A DNA stretch of 64,000 nucleotides. Source: Flavobacteriales bacterium UBA6693 (GTDB taxonomy: Bacteria > Bacteroidota > Bacteroidia > Flavobacteriales > Weeksellaceae). The DNA lies in assembly GCA_002454815.1 (NCBI GenBank), contig DKJL01000006.1:66843-130842 (forward strand). Direction: 5' to 3'. Each line of letters starts with the position of its first letter. The stretch's first letter is position 1. A program made the translations under genes and the position numbers. Under the pieces are notes generated by a model. That model worked only from the letters and a program-made list of their open reading frames with translations. It searched no databases and had not been told where the DNA came from. Positions 25,173-34,236 of the stretch are shown in pieces.

Positions 25173-25206
25173 CAAAAAAAAGTCCGCCTCATAACGAAGC
25201 GGACTT
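25173..25206 (-). terminator. Rho-independent terminator of the TonB-DUF5689 operon
   Basis: AAGTCCGC (25180-25187) pairs with GCGGACTT (25199-25206); on the minus strand a T8 run follows, 20 nt after the stop of the DUF5689 gene. Confidence 0.88.
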
Positions 25207-25225
25207 AGAATAATTAAAGCAACAA

Positions 25226-26617
25226 TTATTGTACTTTAATATTGTCAAGTTGGATGGATGTGGTGACCCCCGATCCGTTTCCGACATATTTAAACATGAT
25301 ATAACCTTTGCCGGTCAGCGAGGAAGGAATTTCATAGCTTCCCGCCGGCGTGAAGGTCCCGTAACCGCTGGTCGGTACACGTGGTACAGTGAAGCTGGAG
25401 CTGATATCAGTAAGTTTGGCTTCGGTAACGTCACCCAAAGGAACGTAGTCTGTGGAAGTGTACACTTTCAGCGCATCACCTTTGTAGAATCCGACATTAA
25501 CATCGAAAGTAATGTTCTTTCCGGGCGTGAAGGTGACCGGAACGATAAAGAAGGTTTCAAATGCTCCTTTTCCTGCGTTGGCGCTAAGTTCAATATAATT
25601 GTTACCACCGTAATTTTTCATCTGCCAATAGCGGTTGCCGATCAATGGATCGTTGATGTACGGCGCAAAAGTATCCTGTAAATTTCCTGTGAAACTTTCG
25701 AAGGTTTCATTGAGCTCCGTAGGATACGTTATTGCTGTACCACCTTTTGCTGGTGCAGCATCAAAACGGGTTCCTGTAGCGGGGATATCAACGTCTGCCA
25801 AACCTCTAATGAGCATCTGGTAGCTGCTGTTATATTTGCTGACCACGAAGGTAAGTGTGCCGCTGCCTTTTGGCAATAAAGTGGAACCATAAGAGGCAAA
25901 CCCGGAGTTTCGAAGAATTGAAGATCCTCCTGTTTTATCCTCAATGGCGCGGTCCGTATCAACGCCGGCGCCACTTACGTAATCGATATACGTTTTGTTG
26001 GTAGGATAAATTTCGCCGATTCCGAATTGTACGTTCGAAACTTTCACCAGCGTATTCACATATTTTTCCTGTGCAGCTGCCGTGAGACTTGGCAATTCTG
26101 TAGGCACGATAGTGACGATATCCGCTTTATTACCTTCGCAGACCGCAGAAATATAACGTCCGAACAATGTTCCCGGAATTCTGCCGATGGCGAAAGTAGG
26201 ATCCACAGAACCGATTTTTACGGTACCGCGGTCTAAACCTAATCTTAATCCTTTTGCATTGATTCGGATATGAGTTCCGACCGGGAAATCAGCATAGTTG
26301 CTGGCGCGGTCTACCTCCATCTGCATTCCCGCAGTAGGATTTTCGGGTTTGTCCTGGAAGGAAATGGTCTTATAGAAGTTTCCGTTTTCGTCGGAAGAAA
26401 TCACATAGGCATCAAAAATCTTGTCTTCTGTAATGAGCAGGTATCCTGTAGCAGGTGCCATCGCTTTGAATTCTGCCAGCGTAGTGTTGGGCGCATCAAA
26501 TTTATTGTTACAGTTAATCGGCGGCGTATCCCATTCGTCCTTGTCTACGCACGAGCTCAGTGTAACGGCGGCCAACGCTGCTACAAAAGCGGTTTTAAAA
26601 TATTTTTTAATATTCAT
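25226..26617 (-). CDS. DUF5689 domain surface lipoprotein
   Basis: A 463-residue lipoprotein (signal ending TLSSC). The N-terminal half is a DUF5689/OB-like module (ITEDKIFDAYVISSDENGNFYKTISFQD, GTHIRINAKGLRLG). The C-terminal ~170 residues are a jelly-roll-like module beginning NETFESF and ending with TSIQLDNIKV, as in choice-of-anchor/DUF5017 domains. DUF5689 proteins accompany TonB receptors and secreted EEP-family enzymes in Flavobacteria, which suggests surface capture of the receptor ligand, in the way SusD works with SusC. It lies 30 nt downstream of the receptor gene and is clearly co-transcribed. Confidence 0.85.
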   Translation of the reverse strand: MNIKKYFKTAFVAALAAVTLSSCVDKDEWDTPPINCNNKFDAPNTTLAEFKAMAPATGYLLITEDKIFDAYVISSDENGNFYKTISFQDKPENPTAGMQMEVDRASNYADFPVGTHIRINAKGLRLGLDRGTVKIGSVDPTFAIGRIPGTLFGRYISAVCEGNKADIVTIVPTELPSLTAAAQEKYVNTLVKVSNVQFGIGEIYPTNKTYIDYVSGAGVDTDRAIEDKTGGSSILRNSGFASYGSTLLPKGSGTLTFVVSKYNSSYQMLIRGLADVDIPATGTRFDAAPAKGGTAITYPTELNETFESFTGNLQDTFAPYINDPLIGNRYWQMKNYGGNNYIELSANAGKGAFETFFIVPVTFTPGKNITFDVNVGFYKGDALKVYTSTDYVPLGDVTEAKLTDISSSFTVPRVPTSGYGTFTPAGSYEIPSSLTGKGYIMFKYVGNGSGVTTSIQLDNIKVQ

Positions 26618-26647
26618 TTTGTTGTTTTTTTTAAATTCTGAAACTTA

Positions 26648-29512
26648 TTAAAATCTAAACTGAAGGTTTACGAAATAGGATCTTCCCTGGGTATAGAAAT
26701 ATTTCGGTCCGAAGAGCGGAAATTCTCTGTTATTTTCTTCCACATAGCCTGGGAAGGTTACGCGTCGGGTTTGCTCGAAACCTCCGGTGATGTAGCGCGT
26801 ATTGTCGAAAATATTGTTAACCGATGCGGTCAGCAAAACGTAATAAGGTCCGAATCTCCAGGATTTTCCTGCGTTGGCATTAAAGAAAAACGCGGACGGC
26901 AGTTGCGTCGGCTGCAATACTCTTCTCAGTTCCGGCTCATCCAAACCGGCGTATGGCGCTCCTGTAACCGGATTTTGCACAAAACGTTCGGTTCTCAACA
27001 GCGGAGAAGGATCGAGGAAGTTATCATCCAGATAATTCCAGTTGGCGCCCAACCACCAGTATTTCGGCGAATTATAACGCAGGCCGAGAGAATAACCCTG
27101 CTGTGGTGTACCTCCCTGGCGTGAGCCATTTAAGTAGGCTTTTCCAAGATCCAGATAAGACTTTCCATTTTCAAATGTTCCGGCTGCGTCCGAGGCGAAA
27201 TAAACATTAGGATCATTGCGGTAGGTGTACTGACCGTAGCTGGCCAAACCTTGCGCAGAAAGTGTCGGTGTAATTTTTACATCGATTCCCAGCTCGCCAC
27301 CCATATTCCGTTTGTCTACATTCGACATGGTTTGGGTAACGAAAGCACTCTGCACATTTCCTACCGTACCATCCGCACCTGTAGTCTGAATCTGGATACC
27401 ATCCGCAAAGAAACGCTGTACATTGGTATCATTTTGAGTATCAACCAAAAAGCCTGTAAGGCGCATTTTGAAGAATGGACTGCTGATTACGTAGCTCAGG
27501 TCGTTTGCGTTCACCACCGTGGTGCGAATGTTTGGCGCCACAGACGAGTTCACTCGCGGATTGATGAACAGATCCTCCAGGAATGGTGCCTGAGAAAAAT
27601 AGGCTCCGTTATAAACGAGGAAATTTCTACCATTAAGTTTATAAACCACCTGGCCTTTCAAACCAAATGTCCAGAAATTATAGTCCGCGCTTTTACCCAA
27701 AGAATCGTCATAGAGATAATGATCGTACAGTCCTTCGCGGTAAGAAGTAGAATATCCGGCTAAACCTGAAACAAATACATCAAAAGCTCCCGTTTGAAAC
27801 TTCAAGCCTGGATTTACTTTCACTTCCTGACGGCCGAAAATGTAATTGTAATTAATCTTATCTCCTACACGCTTGGTTACATTGGTTTCGCCCTCGTTAT
27901 ACAGCCCGCTTTTTCCGGGTTGATTCGTTGCGGCAAAAGGATCTCTATTGAGCGCGAAATCTGCGCCCAATAAATCTTTTACTTCGCGGTACAATTCGGA
28001 GCGGTAATTCTGATAAGATACATTCAGCAGAAGACGCGTCGTATCATCAAAATCATAAGTGTAATGCGTTCCCGCATTAAATATTTTATCATCGCTCACA
28101 TCACTTACCTGAAAGTACAGCGCGCGCTTACCGGTCTGCCCATAATATTCAGCCGGCGTCTGATTTCTGTTTCGGCGATAAAGCGCGTCCCAGTCAATTT
28201 GTGTAAAGGCAGGGTCACCGTTTCGCCAGCCTGCTAAAGAGGTAGCATAGGCGTCCTGCGCCGTAGTGGGCGTCTGCTCCGGTCCCACGGTTACAGATGC
28301 ATCAGGATCTAAAGAATCGTAATAACTTGGTAAATACCGGTAGTACGACGGCGAAGGATTCGGTACATTCTGCCAGTCTAAACGGGCACTTTTATCTTTG
28401 CCGAACTGATAGGAAATCGCCGTGCGCAAACTGGAGCGTTTGTTGATTTTCCAGAAATCCTGCAACTGAATGATTGGTTGGAATCCTTCTCGCACACGTT
28501 CGCTCCGTTTTTTTCCATCTTGCCAACCCCAATAGGAATTATAATGTACACCGCGATAATCATACACCTCCTGTGTGCTTGGGCTTGCAGTAGAACGCCG
28601 GTACGGTGAGGCAAAAGCACTTAAACTCAGCGAGTGTGCATCGTTGATTTTTTTCTCCACGCCCAAAAACGCTCCGTAAGCGTCATAGAAGGTCCCTTCC
28701 TGGATGCCTTCCTGTGCCCAGCGGCGGGCTCCCATTGCGGTGAAGGCCCAGCCGTTCTTATTCATTCCGGAACTGTAGCGCACTGACGCGCGGTTGCGGT
28801 AATTTCTGTTCGTCAGGGAGTACGTTGCCTGCACTCCTTTGCGGTACTCACTGGCATTGGTATTTTTATAAATTACAGAACTGGCACCACCAAAAGCATA
28901 TTCCGACGGTGCGTGGTTGGCTGCGATTTCCGGGTACCGAGTAATCTCATTCAGGCCACCCCAATTACTGAAGTCCACGTTGCCGTTATCGGCTTTCACC
29001 ATCGACACACCGTTCATCATCGTTTCGCCGGTACGCCCGTCGATACCGCGTGGGCGGAACCAGTAAGCACCAAGATCGAAAGCAGCAATCCTGCTGAACA
29101 CGTCCTGCGAAGACTGCAGAAGTCCTACGGTGGAACTTTGGCTGGAGTTTTCCTCGTCGCCGCTGTTTTCCAGAATAACCAAACCTTGATCTACCCCTGT
29201 AAGCGTGGAATAAAGTGTGACGACACCCAAATCCTTTCTTTTTTCGTCACTAATGTTGAATTCCAGCACTTTCGTTTCGAAATTGGGTTTGGTGACGACA
29301 ATTTGGTAACGGCCGGCCGTAAGATCGACAAACTGGAAATATCCGATCTTGTCTGCAATTACCTCGGAGCCCGAACCTTTTAGGTCGATCTCAGCATTTT
29401 CCACCGGCGCTCCGTTCGCATCTTTTACATAAGCGTAGACCGTGGTCTGGGCGAAGTAGAAAGAAGCCGGGAGCAGTGTAAATAACGAGATTAAAGATAA
29501 TTTTTTAATCAT
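26648..29512 (-). CDS. TonB-dependent receptor with carboxypeptidase-regulatory-like N-terminal domain
   Basis: The 954-residue receptor has a signal peptide ending YFAQ. A ~80-residue CarboxypepD_reg-like beta-sandwich follows (TTVYAYVKDANGAPVENAEIDL to ISDEKRKDLGVVTL), then a plug with YWFRPRGIDGRTGETMMNGV and a large barrel. It ends in phenylalanine (YFVNLQFRF). Its partner is the DUF5689 lipoprotein 30 nt downstream, and a secreted endonuclease/phosphatase is divergent. Such trios have been linked by context to uptake of phosphate-containing polymers or their products; the ligand is not determined by sequence alone. Confidence 0.92.
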   Translation of the reverse strand: MIKKLSLISLFTLLPASFYFAQTTVYAYVKDANGAPVENAEIDLKGSGSEVIADKIGYFQFVDLTAGRYQIVVTKPNFETKVLEFNISDEKRKDLGVVTLYSTLTGVDQGLVILENSGDEENSSQSSTVGLLQSSQDVFSRIAAFDLGAYWFRPRGIDGRTGETMMNGVSMVKADNGNVDFSNWGGLNEITRYPEIAANHAPSEYAFGGASSVIYKNTNASEYRKGVQATYSLTNRNYRNRASVRYSSGMNKNGWAFTAMGARRWAQEGIQEGTFYDAYGAFLGVEKKINDAHSLSLSAFASPYRRSTASPSTQEVYDYRGVHYNSYWGWQDGKKRSERVREGFQPIIQLQDFWKINKRSSLRTAISYQFGKDKSARLDWQNVPNPSPSYYRYLPSYYDSLDPDASVTVGPEQTPTTAQDAYATSLAGWRNGDPAFTQIDWDALYRRNRNQTPAEYYGQTGKRALYFQVSDVSDDKIFNAGTHYTYDFDDTTRLLLNVSYQNYRSELYREVKDLLGADFALNRDPFAATNQPGKSGLYNEGETNVTKRVGDKINYNYIFGRQEVKVNPGLKFQTGAFDVFVSGLAGYSTSYREGLYDHYLYDDSLGKSADYNFWTFGLKGQVVYKLNGRNFLVYNGAYFSQAPFLEDLFINPRVNSSVAPNIRTTVVNANDLSYVISSPFFKMRLTGFLVDTQNDTNVQRFFADGIQIQTTGADGTVGNVQSAFVTQTMSNVDKRNMGGELGIDVKITPTLSAQGLASYGQYTYRNDPNVYFASDAAGTFENGKSYLDLGKAYLNGSRQGGTPQQGYSLGLRYNSPKYWWLGANWNYLDDNFLDPSPLLRTERFVQNPVTGAPYAGLDEPELRRVLQPTQLPSAFFFNANAGKSWRFGPYYVLLTASVNNIFDNTRYITGGFEQTRRVTFPGYVEENNREFPLFGPKYFYTQGRSYFVNLQFRF

Positions 29513-29568
29513 GTTGATAATTTATTTATGCGCTGAACCGAATAATCAATTCAGTAATTTAAGTAGAG

Positions 29569-29576
29569 CAAATTTA
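29569..29576 (-). promoter_or_regulatory. -7 element (TAAATTTG on minus strand) of the TonB-DUF5689 operon
   Basis: The plus strand reads CAAATTTA, 57 nt before the receptor ATG, giving a leader of about 50 nt. Confidence 0.5.
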
Positions 29577-29679
29577 AGCATAATAATAATACTTTAATTC
29601 AATTTAACATTATCACCTGCCAAAACATGATAAGAATTAGTGACGCTTGAAACTCGTGTCGCCAAAAACATTTTATCAC

Positions 29680-29687
29680 TAACTTTG
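29680..29687 (+). promoter_or_regulatory. -7 element TAACTTTG of the EEP gene
   Basis: TAnnTTTG match 19 nt before the ATG at 29706. Confidence 0.5.
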
Positions 29688-29705
29688 GCGCATTAATTAA
29701 CTGAA

Positions 29706-30902
29706 ATGAAAAAATATAGCAGCTTATTACTCCTGATGATCATTTGTATGGCCAGTGCGCAGCAGAAAGGTCAGGTGAGAAAAGTAGCCACCATCGGCTT
29801 TCTGAATGTAGAAAACCTCTTCGATACCATTCCGTCCGCAGATTATATCGACGGTACCAAAGATTTTAGTAACCCTGCCTTTCACCGCAGCGTACCGCTG
29901 GACTCGCTGAAGTATCTGGAAACAACGGAAGATTATCGCGGCGTTTGGAGCAATGAGTTGCTAGTGGGGAAGAAAGTCGTGCGCAAGCAGATTCTGGCCG
30001 ACGATTTCACCGTGAACAGTCCGAAAAACTGGAACACGAAAAGTTATAATCAAAAAATCGCCAATGAAGCACGCGTGATTTCGGAGATGGGTGCACAATA
30101 CACCAAAACGGCACCGGCAATTGTAGGACTAATTGAAGTCGAAAACCGCCAGGTAATAGAAGATTTAATCAAACATCCACTGTTGGCGAAATATGATTAC
30201 GGCATTATCCACTATAACTCTTTCGATGCGCGTGGAATCGACGTAGCACTCATTTATCAGAAAAGACGCTTCACTCCGTCGAATTCTTTAAAGAAAGAAA
30301 TAAAAATATTTAATGATGACGGTAAACGTTCTTACACCCGTGATATTGTGGTAGTAACTGGCTTCCTGGACAACGAGAAAATTGCCTTATTTATGAATCA
30401 CTGGCCCTCCCGAAGCGGTGGTGAAGCGAGGTCTTTGCCCAAAAGAAATGCTGCAGCAGTGGTATTGAAACAGCAGATGGACAGCATACGGAATGCAGAT
30501 CCCTCGACGAAACTGTTTGCGATGGGCGACTTTAATGACGATCCGGTCAGTACGAGCTTAAAAAATTATCTGAAGACAGCGATGACGCCAAAAGAATTGA
30601 GCGCCGAAAAACCTTATCTTAATTTAATGTATCCTTTGTATAAAAAAGGGGTTGCTTCGCTGGCGTACCAGAACGCGCCGAATCTTTTCGACCAGATTAT
30701 TGTTTCGGCCAATGTAGTTGCAGATGAAGTGGGCAGCGGATACAGTGTTTACAAAGCCGAAATTTTCGCACCGCCTTATCTCATCAACCGACAAGGAAAC
30801 TGGAAAGGTTATCCCCTGCGCTCTTGGGATGGCGACCGTTTTACAGGCGGCTACAGCGACCACTTCCCGGCCTTCGTAGTGTTGCAGCGCGAAGCCAAGT
30901 AA
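29706..30902 (+). CDS. Secreted endonuclease/exonuclease/phosphatase (EEP) family enzyme
   Basis: A 398-residue protein with a signal peptide (SSLLLLMIICMASAQ). EEP-fold motifs appear in order: IGFLNVENLFDT (catalytic Asn), VGLIEVENRQV (metal-binding Glu), FMNHWPSR, MGDFNDDP (Asp/Asn pair) and the terminal YSDHFPAFV (Asp-His). The fold covers nucleases, sphingomyelinases and inositol phosphatases, so the substrate is a phosphodi- or monoester. Divergence from the TonB/DUF5689 operon suggests it cleaves extracellular nucleic acid or another phosphorylated compound for uptake. The alternative is a stand-alone nuclease. Confidence 0.88.
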   Translation: MKKYSSLLLLMIICMASAQQKGQVRKVATIGFLNVENLFDTIPSADYIDGTKDFSNPAFHRSVPLDSLKYLETTEDYRGVWSNELLVGKKVVRKQILADDFTVNSPKNWNTKSYNQKIANEARVISEMGAQYTKTAPAIVGLIEVENRQVIEDLIKHPLLAKYDYGIIHYNSFDARGIDVALIYQKRRFTPSNSLKKEIKIFNDDGKRSYTRDIVVVTGFLDNEKIALFMNHWPSRSGGEARSLPKRNAAAVVLKQQMDSIRNADPSTKLFAMGDFNDDPVSTSLKNYLKTAMTPKELSAEKPYLNLMYPLYKKGVASLAYQNAPNLFDQIIVSANVVADEVGSGYSVYKAEIFAPPYLINRQGNWKGYPLRSWDGDRFTGGYSDHFPAFVVLQREAK

Positions 30903-30907
30903 ATAAC

Positions 30908-30937
30908 AAAACCGTTTCTGCTGAAGCGGTTTTTTTG
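30908..30937 (+). terminator. Rho-independent terminator of the EEP gene
   Basis: AAACCG-T-TTC-TGCT-GAA-G-CGGTTT hairpin followed by T7, just after the stop codon. Confidence 0.85.
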
Positions 30938-30968
30938 GCTGTAAATTTGATTTGATTTAAAAAAAATC

Positions 30969-31382
30969 ATGTATAGAATAATGATACTCCTCATCGGACT
31001 GATGATACTTGTCAGTTGCAATACGCCAAAAACTGCTGCCGATAAAAGCACCACCTCAATACAGGCACAGAAAGACGACGACGGCGAATATGATCTGGAA
31101 GTGCTGGACAGCCAATACCAATATTTCCTGAACGCCATTGCCAGACCGATGAATATGTTCTCGGAAGCTTCCCTGAAAACAAGAAACCGAATGCTGGTAA
31201 GCGAATGGAATTCCTACTATTATTCCGGCCGCTACCGAAACGTTATCGAGTCTTCGATTGACTACGATCCTAATATTGATTATGGCCTAAAATACGAATA
31301 CAAACTTTACCAGGTTTTTGCTTTTGTCCGGTGGAAGTACGGCCTGCGCCTCAATGGGCTAAGTGGTGCTGATATGCGGTAA
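30969..31382 (+). CDS. DUF6146 family lipoprotein
   Basis: A 137-residue protein with a lipoprotein signal (LMILVSC). The conserved core SQYQYFLNAIARPMNMFSEASLKTRNRMLVSEWN and the YEYKLYQVFAFVRWKYGLRLNGLS end are typical of DUF6146, a Flavobacteria-specific family of unknown function. It stands between two terminators; I see no clear TAnnTTTG before it. Confidence 0.8.
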   Translation: MYRIMILLIGLMILVSCNTPKTAADKSTTSIQAQKDDDGEYDLEVLDSQYQYFLNAIARPMNMFSEASLKTRNRMLVSEWNSYYYSGRYRNVIESSIDYDPNIDYGLKYEYKLYQVFAFVRWKYGLRLNGLSGADMR

Positions 31383-31384
31383 CA

Positions 31385-31413
31385 AAAAAAGTTCAGGAAA
31401 TCCTGAACTTTTT
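31385..31413. terminator. Bidirectional terminator between DUF6146 gene and sodA
   Basis: AAAAAGTTCAGGA-AA-TCCTGAACTTTTT forms a near-perfect 13-bp stem with A and T tracts suitable for both strands. Confidence 0.9.
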
Positions 31414-31432
31414 AGCATGTAAAAAAGCGAGT

Positions 31433-32029
31433 TTACTTATTAAATCTTTCTTCCACTTTGTCCCAGTTGATGACATCGAAAAAGGAAGAAACGTAATCCG
31501 GTCTTCTGTTTTGGTAATGCAGGTAATAAGCATGCTCCCAAACATCGAGTCCTAAAACTGGTGTTCCTTGGCAATCTGCCACCGGCATGAGTGGGTTATC
31601 CTGATTCGGTGTGGAACATACCGTTACAGAACCGTCATCTTTCTTGCAAAGCCAAGCCCAGCCGGAACCGAAACGTGTTTTTGCTGCTTCTGCGAAATCA
31701 TTTTTGAATTTTTCAAAACCACCGTAATTTTCGATAGCGGATTTTACGTTACCAACCGGTTCTTTACTTCCGCCCGGCGTCAGAATTTCCCAGAACAAAG
31801 TGTGGTTATAGTGACCACCACCATTGTTGCGAACTGCAGTTTTGTCAGTTCCTGTTTTACAAACTTCTTCGATCGACTTGTTTTCCAGGTCGGTGCCGGC
31901 AACAGCTTTATTCAGATTATCTACATAACCCTGATGGTGTTTGGTGTAATGAATCTCCATTGTTTTTGCATCAATGGTAGGTTCCAGTGCGTCGTACGCG
32001 TATCCCAATTTTGGTAATTCGAAAGCCAT
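31433..32029 (-). CDS. sodA: Superoxide dismutase, Fe/Mn type
   Basis: A 198-residue enzyme dismutating superoxide in the cytosol. Metal ligands are the His in EIHYTKHHQGYVDNL, the His in GGGHYNHTLFWE, and Asp and His in DVWEHAYYLHYQNRRPDYV. Fe versus Mn use cannot be settled by eye. It is monocistronic with its own consensus promoter upstream and a shared bidirectional terminator downstream. Confidence 0.95.
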   Translation of the reverse strand: MAFELPKLGYAYDALEPTIDAKTMEIHYTKHHQGYVDNLNKAVAGTDLENKSIEEVCKTGTDKTAVRNNGGGHYNHTLFWEILTPGGSKEPVGNVKSAIENYGGFEKFKNDFAEAAKTRFGSGWAWLCKKDDGSVTVCSTPNQDNPLMPVADCQGTPVLGLDVWEHAYYLHYQNRRPDYVSSFFDVINWDKVEERFNK

Positions 32030-32057
32030 AATATTTAATATTTTATAGTGTTATGCT

Positions 32058-32089
32058 CAAATTTAACCAATAAAATCCTCAAATACAAA
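32058..32089 (-). promoter_or_regulatory. sodA promoter (TTTG-N20-TAAATTTG on minus strand)
   Basis: The plus strand reads CAAATTTA at 32058-32065 and CAAA at 32086-32089. It ends 29 nt before the sodA start. Confidence 0.65.
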
Positions 32090-32218
32090 AAGCTGCGGCC
32101 ACTTTATAAAATCTTTAACATTGGGAAATTTATCAATGTAAAGCAAAGCAGTAAAAAATGCTCCGTCTTTTCTTTATTATTTAATTCTTTATAATCAGAA
32201 AACGATTAGTCACATTAC

Positions 32219-32256
32219 AAAAAAACCGTGCTCAGCGGAAACTGACACGGTTTTTA
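32219..32256 (-). terminator. Rho-independent terminator of rho
   Basis: AAAAACCGTG/CACGGTTTTT stem with an inner CAG/CTG pair; on the minus strand a T-run follows, about 20 nt after the rho stop. It could also work on the plus strand. Confidence 0.85.
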
Positions 32257-32276
32257 TTTTTAAAAACATTCTTTGA

Positions 32277-34082
32277 TTATCGGTTCATCGACATCAAAAA
32301 TTCTTCGTTATTCAAGGAGTTTTTAATGCTTTTCTGCACGAATTCCATCGCTTCTACGGGATTCATGTCGGCCAGATATTTTCTCAGAATCCACATGCGC
32401 TGCTGCACGGTATCTTCTAACAAAAGATCATCTCTTCTGGTACTGGAGGAAGTAAGATCGATCGCCGGATAAATTCTCTTGTTGGCAATTTTTCGGTCCA
32501 GCTGAAGTTCCATATTTCCGGTTCCTTTAAATTCTTCAAAGATTACCTCGTCCATTTTGGATCCTGTATCGATCAGCGCAGTAGCGATTATCGTTAAAGA
32601 GCCTCCGCCTTCAATATTTCGTGCAGCACCGAAAAAGCGTTTCGGTTTGTGAAGCGCGTTGGCATCCACACCACCGGAAAGAATTTTTCCGGATGCCGGA
32701 GTTACGGTATTGTACGCTCTGGCCAGGCGGGTAATAGAATCCAGCAAAATGACGACATCGTGGCCACATTCTACCATTCTCTGAGCTTTGGATAAAACGA
32801 GATTAGCAACTTTTACATGCTTGTCTGCCGGTTCATCAAAAGTAGAAGCGATTACCTCAGCGTTAACGCTGCGTTCCATATCGGTAACCTCTTCCGGGCG
32901 CTCGTCGATAAGTAAAATCATCATATACGCTTCCGGATGGTTGGCCGAGATAGAATTGGCGATCTCCTTAAGCAACATGGTTTTACCGGTTTTGGGCTGT
33001 GCCACGATCATGGCGCGCTGTCCTTTCCCGATGGGTGTGAACAGATCTACAATACGCGTAGAAAGTGTGGCATTTTTTCCGGTTAAATTAAATTTTTCTT
33101 CTGGGAACAAAGGTGTCAAGAACTCGAAAGCTACGCGGTCCTTGATAAATTCCAGGTCGCGGCCATTAACCTCTGTAGGTTTTAAAAGTGAAAAATATTT
33201 CTCTCCTTCTTTTGGCAACCGCACAATTCCCCGTACGGTATCACCCGTTTTCAAACCGTAATTACGGATTTGATTGGTAGAAACATACACATCATCCGGC
33301 GAAGAAATATAGGAAAAATCCGATGAGCGCAGGAAACCGTAGTTGTCCGGCAGGATCTCCAGCACTCCTTCTATGGTGACCAGACCGTCAAAATTAAAAT
33401 CTTTCTTTGGCGCTTCTTCCTGTTGGTCGCCATTCTGATTCTTGTGTTGATTTTTATTCTGGTTGGGATTTCGGTGCGAAGGCTGTTGTTTATTGTTTTG
33501 GTTCGGGTGGTTGTGCTGCTTGTTATGCTGCTGCGTATTTTTCTGTGTTTCCGCTTTTTCTTCCGGTGCCTGTGAAGATTTATTTTCTTCTGCCACCGCC
33601 TGTTCCTTTTCCTCTGCCGCCTTGGGCTGAGCAGCGCGTTGTTTTCTTCCGCGTTGATTCGGTTGCTGTTTTTCCGCCGATTTTTCTTTTTCTGAGGAAT
33701 CTTTTAGCTGCGCTTCCGGTTTTTGTTCCGCATCTTCTTCTGTTGATGCAGGAGTATGGGGCTTTGCAGCCTTAAGAGCTTCTGCGTTTTCCTCCGGAGC
33801 TGCGTCGGTCTCTTTGGTTGGTTTTTCCGCTTTCTTTCGCGGGGCGGCCTTTTTAGCGGCAGGTTTTTTCGGCACCGCAGCCGGCTTCTCTTCCGTATTT
33901 ACCGGGGTTTCCGTAGAAGCATAGTAATCTTTGGCGATTTTCGCATTGGAAGCTTGGAAATCCAGAATAGCAAAAATCTTATCGTTCTCAGTGCTGTTTT
34001 TAGCAAGTTTAACGCCCAGATCACTGGTAATTTTGACCAAATCAGCATCGGATTTAGCCTTTAACGTTTCAATATTGAACAT
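32277..34082 (-). CDS. rho: Transcription termination factor Rho
   Basis: A 601-residue Rho, longer than the ~420-residue E. coli protein. The excess is a charged, Lys/Glu/Ala/Gln/Asn-rich region at about residues 60-225 (KKPAAKKAAPRKK, NKQHNHPNQNNKQQ), usual in Bacteroidetes and able to bind RNA. The SAP-like start (IETLKAKSDADLVKI), the cold-shock RNA-binding domain (GVLEILPDNYGFLRSSDFSY), the Walker A loop QPKTGKTMLLKE near residue 365, LIDERPEEVTDM and the arginine-finger region follow. It terminates untranslated transcripts. The leader carries a long G-free stretch that may allow autoregulation. Confidence 0.97.
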   Translation of the reverse strand: MFNIETLKAKSDADLVKITSDLGVKLAKNSTENDKIFAILDFQASNAKIAKDYYASTETPVNTEEKPAAVPKKPAAKKAAPRKKAEKPTKETDAAPEENAEALKAAKPHTPASTEEDAEQKPEAQLKDSSEKEKSAEKQQPNQRGRKQRAAQPKAAEEKEQAVAEENKSSQAPEEKAETQKNTQQHNKQHNHPNQNNKQQPSHRNPNQNKNQHKNQNGDQQEEAPKKDFNFDGLVTIEGVLEILPDNYGFLRSSDFSYISSPDDVYVSTNQIRNYGLKTGDTVRGIVRLPKEGEKYFSLLKPTEVNGRDLEFIKDRVAFEFLTPLFPEEKFNLTGKNATLSTRIVDLFTPIGKGQRAMIVAQPKTGKTMLLKEIANSISANHPEAYMMILLIDERPEEVTDMERSVNAEVIASTFDEPADKHVKVANLVLSKAQRMVECGHDVVILLDSITRLARAYNTVTPASGKILSGGVDANALHKPKRFFGAARNIEGGGSLTIIATALIDTGSKMDEVIFEEFKGTGNMELQLDRKIANKRIYPAIDLTSSSTRRDDLLLEDTVQQRMWILRKYLADMNPVEAMEFVQKSIKNSLNNEEFLMSMNR

Positions 34083-34168
34083 AAATGTTGCGTAAAAAAG
34101 TAATTATAAGTAAGTGTAAGTAAGAAGGTTAAGTCGGGCGACTTTTCTTAAACAGGTCATTAGACTGG

Positions 34169-34199
34169 CAAATCTACGGTAATTTTTTAATTATGCAAA
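34169..34199 (-). promoter_or_regulatory. rho promoter (TTTG-N19-TAGATTTG on minus strand)
   Basis: The plus strand reads CAAATCTA (34169-34176) and CAAA (34196-34199) with the ideal 19-bp spacing. A leader of about 80 nt follows. Confidence 0.7.
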
Positions 34200-34209
34200 T
34201 AATTATTGC

Positions 34210-34217
34210 TATTTTTG
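34210..34217 (+). promoter_or_regulatory. -7 element TATTTTTG of the DUF4293 gene
   Basis: TAnnTTTG match 20 nt before the ATG at 34237, just 10 bp from the -33 box of the divergent rho promoter. Confidence 0.5.
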
Positions 34218-34236
34218 TGAGCAGATTATCATCATT

